NCBI GenBank assembly: GCA_023053575.1
Contig: JAKZAP010000018.1
Coordinates: 5,270,001 to 5,334,000 of the forward strand
Source of the DNA: Branchinecta lynchi
Lineage: Eukaryota; Arthropoda; Branchiopoda; Anostraca; Branchinectidae
Length of the DNA stretch: 64,000 bases
Direction of reading: 5' to 3'
Shown here: positions 53,206-62,362 of the stretch, one piece after another
Numbering within the stretch: position 1 is the stretch's first letter
How the letters are laid out: every line of letters starts with the position of its first letter
Made by a program: the position numbers and the translations under genes
Notes under the pieces: generated by a model
What the model saw: the letters and a program-made list of their open reading frames with translations, nothing else
Told to the model about the DNA's origin: nothing
Database searches by the model: none

Positions 53206-54570
53206 ATGGCAGTAAATAAAGTTATCAGTCCTCAATGGAACATATTTGACGAACCGCTTGTGGATGATACAGTGGTTAAATATGAATTTAAAGAAATTCG
53301 AGAAACAGATGTGAATGTATCTAATAAATCAGAGTTTGAATTCGTAACAAAGAAATTAGATTCTTGGTTTTATCCAAGTGAAAGTTATCTTGATGTCAGT
53401 GTAAGAATAGTAAACGAAGATGGGACTCCTATAGCTGCAACCGATGTTGCTACTTTAACGAATAATGGATTTAATTTATTCAGTACCGCTGAGTATGTAA
53501 TAAACGATGAATCGGTTGAAAAAATTAATCATGTTGGTATTACAACTACCGTTACAAAGTTGATTGAATACTCTGATGATTATTCTAGAAGTGCAGCAAG
53601 AAATCATTTCTGGTATAAGGATTATAATCAAGGAAAAGAAATTAATCCTGTAGTTGCTTCTTTTACTGCAACTCCAGTAGTAGCAGGGGCTGCAGCAGGG
53701 GGTGGAACAGTCAGTTTGAGAAATAATAATAATTATAATAAAGGATTTGAAAAAAGATATAACAGAACAAAGAGCAGTAAATTAGTAAATATGTATTTAC
53801 CATTATCAGAATTGTTTGGATTTCTGAAAGGAAACAAACGATTCTTCAGAGGTGCATCGCATAAATTATTTCTAAGAAGAAATGATGATAACAACATGAT
53901 TATAAGAAATGGAAATACTAATTTCAAAGTAGTAATCGAGTATTTATCCTGGAAGATCCCTATTGTAGCTCCTAGTATCGAAATGATGAGTGAATTAGAA
54001 AAGGATCTTGCTAAGGATAAAAAGCATAATCTGATGTGGGAAGCATGTAATAGTTATAAAAGTGATGTTAGTCAGAATAAGGAGCACACCTGGAAAGTTG
54101 TGTCTGAGAGAAATAGTCCTACAAAAATCGTTGTGATGTTACAGAAAAATGAAAAGCATAACAATCAATTAATGAATAATATGGTGTTTGATCATATGAA
54201 TTTAACAGACATAGAACTTAGAATTAATGGGGATAAATATCCTGAAGAACCACTCAAATGCGACTTTAGCGATGAGAAATGTAAATACTCAAATCTTTAC
54301 AATAGGTTCATACATTTGGGCTATAAGCAATTAGCATTTGATACTGGTAGTGTTGTTAGTATAGAAGAATTTAAAGAAGTATATCCACTATTCTGTTTCG
54401 ATGTTTCCAAACACGAATCAAGTATATATAATGGAACAACTGCTGATATTGAAATAAGTTTAACATTAAAACACGCTCAGCCTGTACCATATAATATTTA
54501 CTGTGTTATATATTATGAAAGAAAAGCTACATTAGGTATTATTAACAAAAATATGTATGTGAGTTTGTGA
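53206..54570 (+). CDS. Major capsid protein (double jelly-roll hexon-like)
   Basis: 454 residues. Family-typical features: N-terminal beta-rich domain with KLDSWFYPSESYLDVSVRIV (about 50-69), Gly/Ala-rich and Asn-rich linker loops (about 158-180), VNMYLPLSELFGFLKGNKRF (about 195-214, the L-F-G-F block between the two jelly rolls), and the C-terminal YPLFCFDVSKHE near 395-406. It would trimerise into the capsid shell. Start CTTATATAAATGG. The stop at 54568-54570 is three bases from the right TIR, so the last virion gene abuts the terminal repeat. The frame is intact. Confidence 0.9.
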   Translation: MAVNKVISPQWNIFDEPLVDDTVVKYEFKEIRETDVNVSNKSEFEFVTKKLDSWFYPSESYLDVSVRIVNEDGTPIAATDVATLTNNGFNLFSTAEYVINDESVEKINHVGITTTVTKLIEYSDDYSRSAARNHFWYKDYNQGKEINPVVASFTATPVVAGAAAGGGTVSLRNNNNYNKGFEKRYNRTKSSKLVNMYLPLSELFGFLKGNKRFFRGASHKLFLRRNDDNNMIIRNGNTNFKVVIEYLSWKIPIVAPSIEMMSELEKDLAKDKKHNLMWEACNSYKSDVSQNKEHTWKVVSERNSPTKIVVMLQKNEKHNNQLMNNMVFDHMNLTDIELRINGDKYPEEPLKCDFSDEKCKYSNLYNRFIHLGYKQLAFDTGSVVSIEEFKEVYPLFCFDVSKHESSIYNGTTADIEISLTLKHAQPVPYNIYCVIYYERKATLGIINKNMYVSL

Positions 54571-54607
54571 GTCTGGATTTTTATTTAATAAAATCATCCC
54601 CTAATAA

Positions 54608-54916
54608 ATGGAGTCCACAAAGGAAGTCTTGAATACAATCAGAATGAATAAATACAATGAGACAATCAGGAAAGAAGAACTAGTGTTAGGATTGAAATAT
54701 ACTATTGTTAAAATGAGAATTGCTAAGACAAAATATGGTGATAAGTTGGTTGTGGTCATTAATCATAATAACAAACCCTGTGATTTGTTTATAACACAGA
54801 AATATAATGCCATTGCTAACGAATTACTTTTAAAGAAAAATCTAGTTTTGCAGCCTATTGTACGCGAAAACAAGAACAAAGAAACATATGTGGATTTAGA
54901 ACTGTTTACTCAGTAA
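54608..54916 (+). CDS. TIR-encoded small protein, right copy (OB-fold-like candidate)
   Basis: Second copy of the 102-residue TIR gene, transcribed outward to the right. It starts at CCCCTAATAAATGG, and AATAAA at 54923-54928 follows the stop. It differs from the left copy at Glu24, Thr32 and Val34 and by synonymous changes in codons 25, 26 and 33; everything else is identical. All differences fall within 31 bp covering the first predicted strand. It is 37 bp downstream of the major capsid stop, so it may be read as the last gene of the virion block, whereas the left copy stands alone next to the stress promoter. Confidence 0.75.
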   Translation: MESTKEVLNTIRMNKYNETIRKEELVLGLKYTIVKMRIAKTKYGDKLVVVINHNNKPCDLFITQKYNAIANELLLKKNLVLQPIVRENKNKETYVDLELFTQ

Positions 54917-54922
54917 TATTTG

Positions 54923-54928
54923 AATAAA
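54923..54928 (+). terminator. Polyadenylation signal of the TIR gene (AATAAA)
   Basis: AATAAA six bases past the stop of the right TIR gene; the mirrored copy is at 40994-40999. Confidence 0.5.
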
Positions 54929-55140
54929 AAAGAAGTAGTAGTATATTGTAGTATTTTATATGTAGTAAAGGGTAATATTCTCATTTCTTGTATCCTTTAT
55001 TTTGGAATTAAGAAAATAAAAATGTTCTTAAAAAGGGGGATAATTTGGTAAAAAGGATGTTAAAGTTTAAGAAATTGATGTTAAAATGGGGTTTTGAAAT
55101 TGGGGGGAGGGTGGAGTAGAACCCGGCTTTATATACTACT

Positions 55141-55146
55141 TACGTT
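55141..55146. repeat. Polinton target-site duplication, right (TACGTT)
   Basis: Immediately follows the terminal ...ATATACTACT of the right TIR and matches 40776-40781 exactly. Confidence 0.92.
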
Positions 55147-55268
55147 TCTAAATTTTATTTGTAAAGTGTTTAAGGAGTCTGGCGAAGACCAGATCTCTAT
55201 AAGACCCAATTGTCTGGATCAAATATTAAATTTGTGGGATCCCATCGAAACCTTCGGTCTTGTTGTAC
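55141..55268 (-). mobile_element. HINE-like element copy G, part right of the Polinton
   Basis: Continues the copy broken at 40781: TACGTTTCTAAATTTTATTTG, then GGAGTCTGGCGAAGACC, and the 5' terminus (complement of CAAGACCGAAGGTTTCG) at about 55243-55265. Confidence 0.7.
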
Positions 55269-55640
55269 TTGGTTTGAGATAGAGCAATGGTATCAGATGT
55301 GCCTCTTAAACTTTAAAAGTTCTCTCAACTAATATAGATACACAAAATTTCAACGACAGTTGATAGACCTTGGTGACTTGATACAAAAATTTGCCATCCT
55401 TTTTTTGGTAAAAAAAAAATTCGTCATGAGATACATCAGTTTGAAAGTTAAGATAGGTTTACAACTTCACGAGTCAGGCACATACTGAAACCATAAATAG
55501 GCCGATCCCAATACTCTATATGACCAAGTCCAAAACACGCCAGCTATCCTCAGGAAGAAGGAAGTAAGCGTGTCCGTAAGACTCAAATCCTGTGTCAATC
55601 AATCACCGCGATCTTTGGGAGCAGCTTTGACACCACTTCT
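55269..55640. repeat. Fragments of the 3.7-kb element and of the CCCTAGGTTCAC element
   Basis: 55270-55515 resembles 33716-34010 (ATCAGATGTGCCTCTTAAAC, CATGAGATACATCAGTTTG). 55520-55640 resembles 29275-29400 (CGTGTCCG, CAAATCCTGTGTCAATCAA). Both are non-coding. Confidence 0.5.
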
Positions 55641-56347
55641 GTCTTTCTTCCGCTAGATACCCGCAGAGAGACAGCGCTCGTTAACGACTTCAGTAGGGAT
55701 GTCCGCGTCCTCTAGCGGAGCTAGTGTCGCTGCGATTTGACTGTGTATCACTTTTTCAGAGTTCGCGTTAGTCTCTAGAGTTATGTTGCTCTTGTAGAGA
55801 TCGTATTTCTGTTCGCCGGTTCATGTCTTCCACGCTCGCTAGCAAATGTTTCTAGTGCAATTGCACTAGAAACATGATAGTGCAATTGCACTAGAAAAAT
55901 TTTCTAGAGGGCGTGGGAGACTAATAGAGTCAGTAGATGAAGCCAGTCAGATAGTAGATGTAACACCTTTGTTTTACCTTCATAAACAAAAGTGTTTGCA
56001 CACTAAAGAAGGTCCTTCACTAAGGGTTACTGACAACGCAAATAAGAATACGTGCAAACGTCTGTTTCCGTGACGATTATTAAAAATGTGTGGGACACAA
56101 ATGTGCAGTTGAAAAATTCTGTCTGCTACGAATAATATGATTTTCTTGGGGAGCCATCTTCGTCTGTTTTAATTCACCGCTCTTACTAGAACTAATCTTA
56201 TCACGATGAAGTGGTACAGAAATATCTTTTTCCAAAAAAAAAAAAACAATACTGTAATTAGCGATTCTGTAGCGCTTGTCCAATCTATCCAGCCCTCCCG
56301 CTTGTGGCGGCTGGACGCAAAATATTTGAAGACTGTGTGCATTGCGA
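55641..56347. other. No gene recognised; two CTAGTGCAATTGCACTAG-type palindromes
   Basis: The only distinct structure is a perfect palindrome CTAGTGCAATTGCACTAG at about 55852-55869, with a second TAGTGCAATTGCACTA at about 55878-55893. Short frames lack domains. Confidence 0.45.
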
Positions 56348-57811
56348 CAGACCAAAGGTTTCGATGGGATCCCAAAAATCTAATATTTGATCCAGACAAC
56401 TTGGTCCTATTTTGACGATACTGACCGAAACTTCCTGCTTTCCTTCTGACAAGTTTCCGGTTTCGACCGAGTTCCGAGCGAACTACTTGTCCAGCAAAAA
56501 AAGAATACTCATAAACTATTTCAGCGTATCTCCTTACCCAATAAAGAACATCTAATCAACTTCAAATAAAACTTTAACTTACAAACAAATTTCCGGTTTC
56601 AACCGGATTCCGGACGAACTATAAGTCCGGGTGAAAAATTATTGTCATATACAGAAACAGCGTATCTTCTTAGCTCTAAATCTGTCATCTAGTCAACTTC
56701 AAATAAAATGTTTTTCATACAAGTATTCAGCATGTCTTCTTACCCCTAAATCAAACATACAATAAACTTCAAACAAAACTTTTAGTTTTAACCAACTTTC
56801 TGTTTTTTGCCGGATTCCGGTCCAACTACTTGTCCGGCGAGAAAATTTTTTCATCATCGTGTTCAGCATGTCTTCGTATCCCATAACCGACTATCACATT
56901 AGCTGTTTCAAAATATTTTGTTTGTCTCTTAATTTGAACCGCCTCCCCCACCCCTAAATGTAGTGCTACAGAGCCTGTCTACGAAATTAACCTTACCCTT
57001 TACCCAAAGAATCTTCAGGAGTTTGGTTGTTGGTTTTTGGTTGTTTTTTTGTAGGTGAGTGAAGGAATAAGTTTTAAGGTTTTTTGTTGTTTTTTCATTG
57101 AAGTAACTTTTTGCCACTGTAAGAGAGATACTCTAAGGACGGTAGAGCATCTTGAAACAGGTAGTGCGTGAGTTTAAAATTTTTGTTTTTTGTTGGTTGT
57201 TTATTCCTGATCGAACCTATAAAATTTGACTGCTTGATTCGAAGTGAAAAAAATTGTACATAATTTGGGTTTTTGCCAGGTTTTAAAAATATGAGTAGAT
57301 TAATAGTAAAGAAGAAAAGATATTTAATGGTTGTAAAATATGGTAGATAAAACTTAATATTGTTAGAAAAATGAAAAAAGGGTAGATTTAGGTTGTAGGC
57401 TTAGATTTATGGAGGAAGGATTTTTGAATGAGAGAGTGAGTTTTGAGGAGAATATTTAATATAAAAATTAAAATTTTGAAAAGAAAAGTTAAATTTAGAG
57501 ATGATAAATTACAACGATAATAGGTTTAAGACGAAAGTGTAAGTGACGTTAAAATAGGGTAAACTTCTACGTAATTTTTGTAGTAACGTCACTGAGTTGG
57601 AGGTGGAGACGTGGCCACTTGTTTTGGTTCAATCCAAAGCAAGAACAAATGAAAAAGAAGCTACGCGGGATTTAAAAAAAAAAAAAAAAAAAGAATCTTC
57701 ACACCAAGTTTCATCAAAATATCTCATTCCCTTCGAGCGTTATCATGCTGACAGAGGGACGGACGGACAGACGGACAACTTTCGCGATGTCATAACACCA
57801 CTTACTTTTTA
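56348..57811 (+). mobile_element. HINE-like element copy E, interrupted by a retroposon
   Basis: Starts GACCAAAGGTTTCGATGGG near 56351. It has the leader, two to three tandem-type units, the AAATGTAGTGCTACA block (56957), then an insertion at 57018-57690, and resumes with AGAATCTTCACACCAAG. It includes GACGGACGGACAGACGG and a degraded terminus (TTTTTAGGATCC) near 57811. Confidence 0.6.
57018..57690 (+). mobile_element. Poly(A)-ended retroposon insertion
   Basis: A roughly 670-bp insert ending in a run of about 19 A, flanked by AAAGAATCTTCA (57006-57017) and its repeat ending at 57701. The uninterrupted HINE-like copies show one copy of this target. The body is AT-rich without an ORF; the last 100 bp (GGAGGTGGAGACGTGGCC to GCTACGCGGGA) are more complex. 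SINE, LINE tail or processed transcript cannot be distinguished. Confidence 0.65.
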
Positions 57812-57838
57812 GGATCCCTTCCGATCTTCCAAATTAAC

Positions 57839-58787
57839 AAGATCAAAGGTTTCGATCGGATCTCAAAAATTCAATATTTGATCCAGAAAATTGGGTCTTG
57901 CCTTCGCAAGATCCAGTCTTCACCGGACTCCTTGAACATTTTTACTATTAGAATTCAGAAACAAATTAAGGCCATAGCTAATCATCTGGGAAAACCAAGT
58001 TCAGACATTGATTCAGCATGTATGTTTACCCCTATAAGTCATATCTGTTTTGATGAAAACTTCCTGCCTTACTTCTGCCAATTTCCCGGTTTCGGCCGAA
58101 TTCAAGAACTACTTTTCCGGCGAAAAAAGAAAGCTAATAAACGAAATCAGCGTATCCCCTTTCCCCTATATCGAACACCTAATCAACTTCAAATAAATAT
58201 TTAACTCATAACACATTTTCCAGTTCCAGTCGGATTCCGAGCGAACTATATTTCCGGGTAAAAAATCATTGTTATACACTGATTCAGCATCTCTTCTTAC
58301 CCCTAAACTGGATATCTAATCGTAGGCTGGATTCCGAGAGAACCACTTGTTCGGGTAGAAAATGGTTTAACATAAGTATTCAGCATGTCTTCTTACCTCG
58401 AAATCGAATATCTAATCAACTTGAAATAAAACCTTTACTATGAAAAGTTTCCAGTTTTGGAAGGATTCCGCGCGAACTACTTGTCCGACGAGAAAATGGT
58501 TTTCATAATCGTGTTCAGAATGTCTTCTTACCCCTTAATCGACTACTTTATTAGCTGTTTAAAAATACTTTGTTTGTCCCTTAATTTAAACCCCCACTCC
58601 TAAATATAGGGCTACAGAGCCCTTCTACGAACTCGACCTTTCCCTAGCCCCAAAGGATCTTCCCACCAAGTTTCATCAAAATATCTAATTTCTTTTGAGA
58701 GTTATTGTGCTCACAGACAGACAGACAGACGGACAACTTTTGCGATGTCATAGGTATCTCTTCAGTTACGTTTTGGGATCCCAAAAA
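57839..58787 (+). mobile_element. HINE-like element copy F
   Basis: Starts AACAAGATCAAAGGTTTCGATC and ends TTTTGGGATCCCAAAA near 58772-58787. Shorter core (two to three units), the CTAAATATAGGGCTACA block, CAAGTTTCATC, and (ACAG)n/(ACGG) near 58716-58732. Confidence 0.6.
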
Positions 58788-59245
58788 TAACATAAATTAA
58801 TTTGCGCTGCTTGACAAAATCTCGGCTCGGCCAAAAAAGTGCTAAAAAGTCGCACGTATAAAACGCGATACAAAAACGAAAAGCGGGGATTTCTGAAGAT
58901 TATAATTTCATAAAGCAGAAAGGGATGACATAAAAGTCAAAGTTAACGAGGGGTCCATTAACCCTCTTTTCCTAACTCTGTTTCTTTCCTCGTTCTGAAA
59001 ATCTCCAGTTCCCCTGGGCAAGGTTGTCGGGAAAATCACAGGTCAAAAGCTCGCGCTAGGTTGCCAGGAGTAATCTAAAAAGTTTGATTATGGTGTCTGA
59101 TAGCAGCAATTATGGAATGCTAGGGTTTGTGTAGTGGGTTGGTCTCGAGAGTTCGTCCGCTCGAAAGGTTTTGGAGAAGATGAAAAGATAGGTTTTTATG
59201 GAATGAACTTACCTACGAGAGCAACCAACGAAATGAGATGCGTTT
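58788..59245. other. No gene recognised
   Basis: No supported feature. Confidence 0.4.
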
Positions 59246-59330
59246 TTTGGGATCCCAAAACGTAAGTGGAGGGATATACCTATGACATCGCAGAAGTTGT
59301 CCGTCTGTCCGTCCGTCCGTCTGTGCGCGC
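59246..59330 (-). repeat. HINE-like 3'-end fragment
   Basis: TTTTTTGGGATCCCAAAACG, then GTAAGTGGAGGGATA and a (GTCC)n tract, after which the similarity stops: a solo 3' terminus. Confidence 0.6.
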
Positions 59331-61558
59331 TAGAGATAGATATTTAATGCATAAAAGCCAACAAGTGCCGTCGCACCAAAACAACAAAACACAAATATAT
59401 AAAAACAAGAACACTAAGCAAATATTTAAATTTACAAAGATATACAATTTCCCCTGTGTGCTAACCCTATCTGGAGGACCCTTCCAAACAGTTAAATAGC
59501 CTGGAAACTTCTCTCTTTCATTCTCTCAATTATCCACTCACTCCCACACGCTATGGACCCCTGTACCGTAGAAACTGAAATTCTATTATTTATTTATTGT
59601 TTCTTTATTTGTTTATTTACTTCAGCCGTAGCCATATACATAGGTAAAAAACGCACATTATCACTAGGTATTACACATAACCAGGTATGGAACAAAATCA
59701 ACAAACCACCAGTTCATCACTCCATTTTTCCGCAATGGCAGTGAAAGTTGAAAAACTGAAGTGGCAAGAATTTGGATCAGGTTGTGGCTACTTATACTTT
59801 CTATTCTGTCTCCCCTGTTGATACCTTCGAACCCAAAAGTCAGACATTTCATCTGTTCATCTCTTTATTTCACCCACCGGGCACTCCTTGGCTGGATTAT
59901 CCGGGAATTAGAATCTTTCCTCAATAAAAGTCAGAGCGGCTTGTCAACTCTATGTTTCCGACCCCGCTGTTTTACGAGGGAGTTCCTTGGAGTGTAAATT
60001 GTTCATCTGTAGAAAATTGGGTCATGAGCGGTTAATTTGAAAAAGGGTACTGTTGGTGGAATGAATTAAAGGTCGGTGGGCAGATAATTGCTGAAAAACA
60101 CGCGGATTGGTTCTGGGGGGGGGGGGGGGTGATTTTATACTGCCTCATTTATTTCCGGATGGGTCAGTCCAAGTTTACTGTAAATCATGTAAAAGTTTTT
60201 GTTTTCGTCGATCGGAGCATCTGTAAGAGTAGATGGTGAATCCAGATGTGAGGTTTGTTTTCTCGCCGGACAAATAGTTTGACTGGAGTCCGGCCAAAAC
60301 CGGAAATTTCGAAGCAGTAAAATAAAATTCCGATATCGATAAAAATTAGTTAGAAAAGACAGGTGTGCCCAAAAAGGACACGGCGAATCTGGAATTGCTA
60401 TTTACTCTTGCTTAGGGTGGAATCTAGTTGGATCGGCCCGGCCGGAATCTAGTCAAAACTGGCTGTTTTCGAATGAGCCTCATGGTTTGATAAGCTTTTA
60501 GCGGGAAAGTATGATTTAGTGGCTTTTGTTCATTGGTCTGTTAGAATGGTATCAAATGTGTGCGGGTTAGGCAAAGACAGAACATCTGCAAAACCTGATG
60601 ATCTGTATTTAAAAGATCAACAAGTTCGATTCAATTTATTTCTGAAAAACGTGAAGCGGACAAGCCGAATATTCGTTTGGTCGTCAATAAAAATATATAT
60701 ACAATTTACAGTCAACACTTATGAATTAATTTAAAATAAAAGTAATCGTTCAATACATTTAATAAAAAGAGTTAAGGTCAGGTACACAATTACGTACTAG
60801 CACTGGCGTTAAAAAACTTGACAAACGAGGGAACAAAGCTTTTCAAATATCGGTTTCGAGACACCTGAATAGGCTGTATGAGAGGTATAGCTTCTGCCGC
60901 TACTCTTGCGGGTCTTTCTCGATGTGGCTTGAAATCAGGGGGCAGTATGGATGGATGGGATGCACTGTTCAGCAACCCTGTACCAAAAGGAAGCGACAGC
61001 TAGCAAGAGAATCTAGACCAAACTGTTCAGGGAGGGCACACAGTATGGGACTTTTGGCGCTTTTGAAATTACCAACAATGCCCGAAATTGAACTCTCTCA
61101 ATCACGTCTGGCTGCTCCTGCTTCAGGCCATAATGCTAAAGGGGGGAACAGTATTCTAAGCAGGACCGTATAAAATATTTATAACCTCGCAAAAGGTGAT
61201 CCGAAGGTATTCCGTGCCGAGACAGCAGCTTCAGAGAGCTAATACCTGCATTAGCTCTTCGATTGAAGCATCATTTCCGTCTGTTTCTCCCACTTTAGAT
61301 CAGAAGTAAGATACACCCCAAGCAGTTTAAGTTCAGCTGCACGGCTGGAAGCAGGAAGGGCACAAAGTACAAAAAGACATTGATCAGAGATTAAATGCTT
61401 TAAGAAACGATTAGTTTTGTATGTATCGGGGAAGAAGGAGGAGGCGACCTCCCCCCCCCATCCCCATGTACGATACTAGATCAGACCCGATTCAAGTTAC
61501 CATCTATCACCAGCTTACTATGGCTTGCCAGAAGCCACCCTGGATCCTGCCAAAACTA
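59331..61558. other. Long stretch without recognised genes
   Basis: Contains a decayed HINE-like unit in reverse near 60232-60320 (CTCGCCGGACAAATAG, GGCCAAAACCGG) and a G15 run near 60115-60129. Short frames have no domains. It could include non-coding or upstream exons of the host gene to the right, but I cannot point to one. Confidence 0.4.
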
Positions 61559-62042
61559 CACTGTAAAAAGTTGCTCAAAGTAAGGATTAAGGTTAACTGC
61601 AGTACTTGCTACTGGGATTAATCTTCTTTCTCCTGGGATAACATTGATCCGAATTGGAGATAATCTTACTCGGTAGAGACAAGATTAATCCCAGTAGCAA
61701 ATATTGCAAGCAGAGGCGTTATCGGCCAAAATGTTTGGTGGGGGGCGGGACGAGGCATTTACAGACTGGCTGGTAATTTTACCGACTTTCTCTACAGAAA
61801 AAACGACTGTTTTGAACAACAAAAATTACGTTTTTTTTTTAAATCAACTGATTTTCAGAAAAACCGACCATTTTGACGAAAAATCGACCAATTTTCAGAA
61901 AAACCGACTGTTTTCATGAAAAAAATATCGCGCCGACTCGGTTATTTTTTACCGACTGGCAGACAGCATGGGGGGGGGGGGGGCGTCCCCCTCTCCCCCC
62001 CCCCAGTCTTGACGCCCCTGAGTGCATGTGTATTTTACAGTG
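61559..62042. mobile_element. mariner-type MITE, copy 3, carrying a nested hAT-type MITE
   Basis: CACTGTAAAAAGTTGC at 61559 and ATTTTACAGTG ending at 62042, with TA on both sides (61557-61558, 62043-62044). The family's two GGGATTAATC arms are within 61613-61695; the right end was displaced by the insertion at 61711-62020. Confidence 0.7.
61711..62020. mobile_element. hAT-type MITE, copy 2 (nested)
   Basis: CAGAGGCGTTATCGGCC to GACGCCCCTG, the same family as 19558-19912. The 8-bp flanks ATTGCAAG (61703-61710) and AGTGCATG (62021-62028) match at six of eight positions, a decayed TSD. G13-14 and C10 runs lie near the right end. Confidence 0.65.
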
Positions 62043-62067
62043 TAAAACAGACCTTCTTTTTCTCTAG

Positions 62068-62362
62068 ACCATGGCACTGGAGAGCTTCCACATCGAGCGG
62101 CTGAGTTATACAATACTCGTCATATCTTTAATGTTAATGACATGGGCGTATCTAGTCGGCGCAGATGAGAGCCGATACCCCCCATGTCCTTTCAACCCCC
62201 TTTGTCGCTGTTCAAGCGCAGGGCCGGATTTGGGGGTCGTTATTTGCGAGGATATCCCCATGGCTGATCTGCCGAAGACGATTAACATGACTAAGATTCA
62301 TACGTTTCGGATGAAGCGGAATGAATTACGTCGTCTGGAGCCTAACAGATTCCACGGGACAG
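62068..62362 (+). CDS. chp: Chaoptin-like leucine-rich-repeat protein, first coding exon
   Basis: The only host protein-coding gene I can support. The exon is bounded by an acceptor TTCTTTTTCTCTAG| (62066-62067) and a donor ACAG|GTTTGT (62363), phase 1. The ATG at 62071 lies three bases into the exon in a good context (ACCATGG). The encoded part (97 codons plus one base) has a charged N-terminus, a hydrophobic signal segment at about 12-30 (SYTILVISLMLMTWAYLVG), then a Cys-rich LRR N-cap (YPPCPFNPLCRC ... PDLGVVICED) and the first repeat strand (MTKIHTFRMKRNELRRLEPNRF). The cap sequence and spacing resemble chaoptin, a GPI-anchored photoreceptor adhesion protein of arthropods; another chaoptin-family LRR protein is possible. 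Because an acceptor precedes it, a 5'UTR exon lies upstream. The intron immediately upstream is transposon-derived up to 25 bp from the exon. Confidence 0.65.

Larger units (their letters stand above)
40782..55140. mobile_element. Complete Polinton/Maverick element (14,359 bp)
   Basis: Self-synthesising virus-like DNA transposon. It is bounded by 567-bp inverted repeats beginning AGTAGTATATAAAGCCGGG and by a perfect 6-bp TSD, TACGTT; a 6-bp TSD is the family hallmark. It encodes protein-primed PolB, retroviral-type integrase, FtsK/HerA-type packaging ATPase, adenain-like protease, major and minor capsid proteins and accessory virion proteins. The PolB-to-MCP block is all on the + strand. The coding frames are long and uninterrupted, TIRs are identical outside a 31-bp patch and the TSD is perfect, so the insertion looks recent and possibly functional. 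It is visibly more AT-rich than its flanks. Confidence 0.97.
54574..55140. repeat. Polinton right terminal inverted repeat (567 bp)
   Basis: Begins three bases after the major capsid gene stop codon (54568-54570) and ends at the TSD. Identical to the left TIR in inversion except at positions 54678-54708. Confidence 0.95.
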
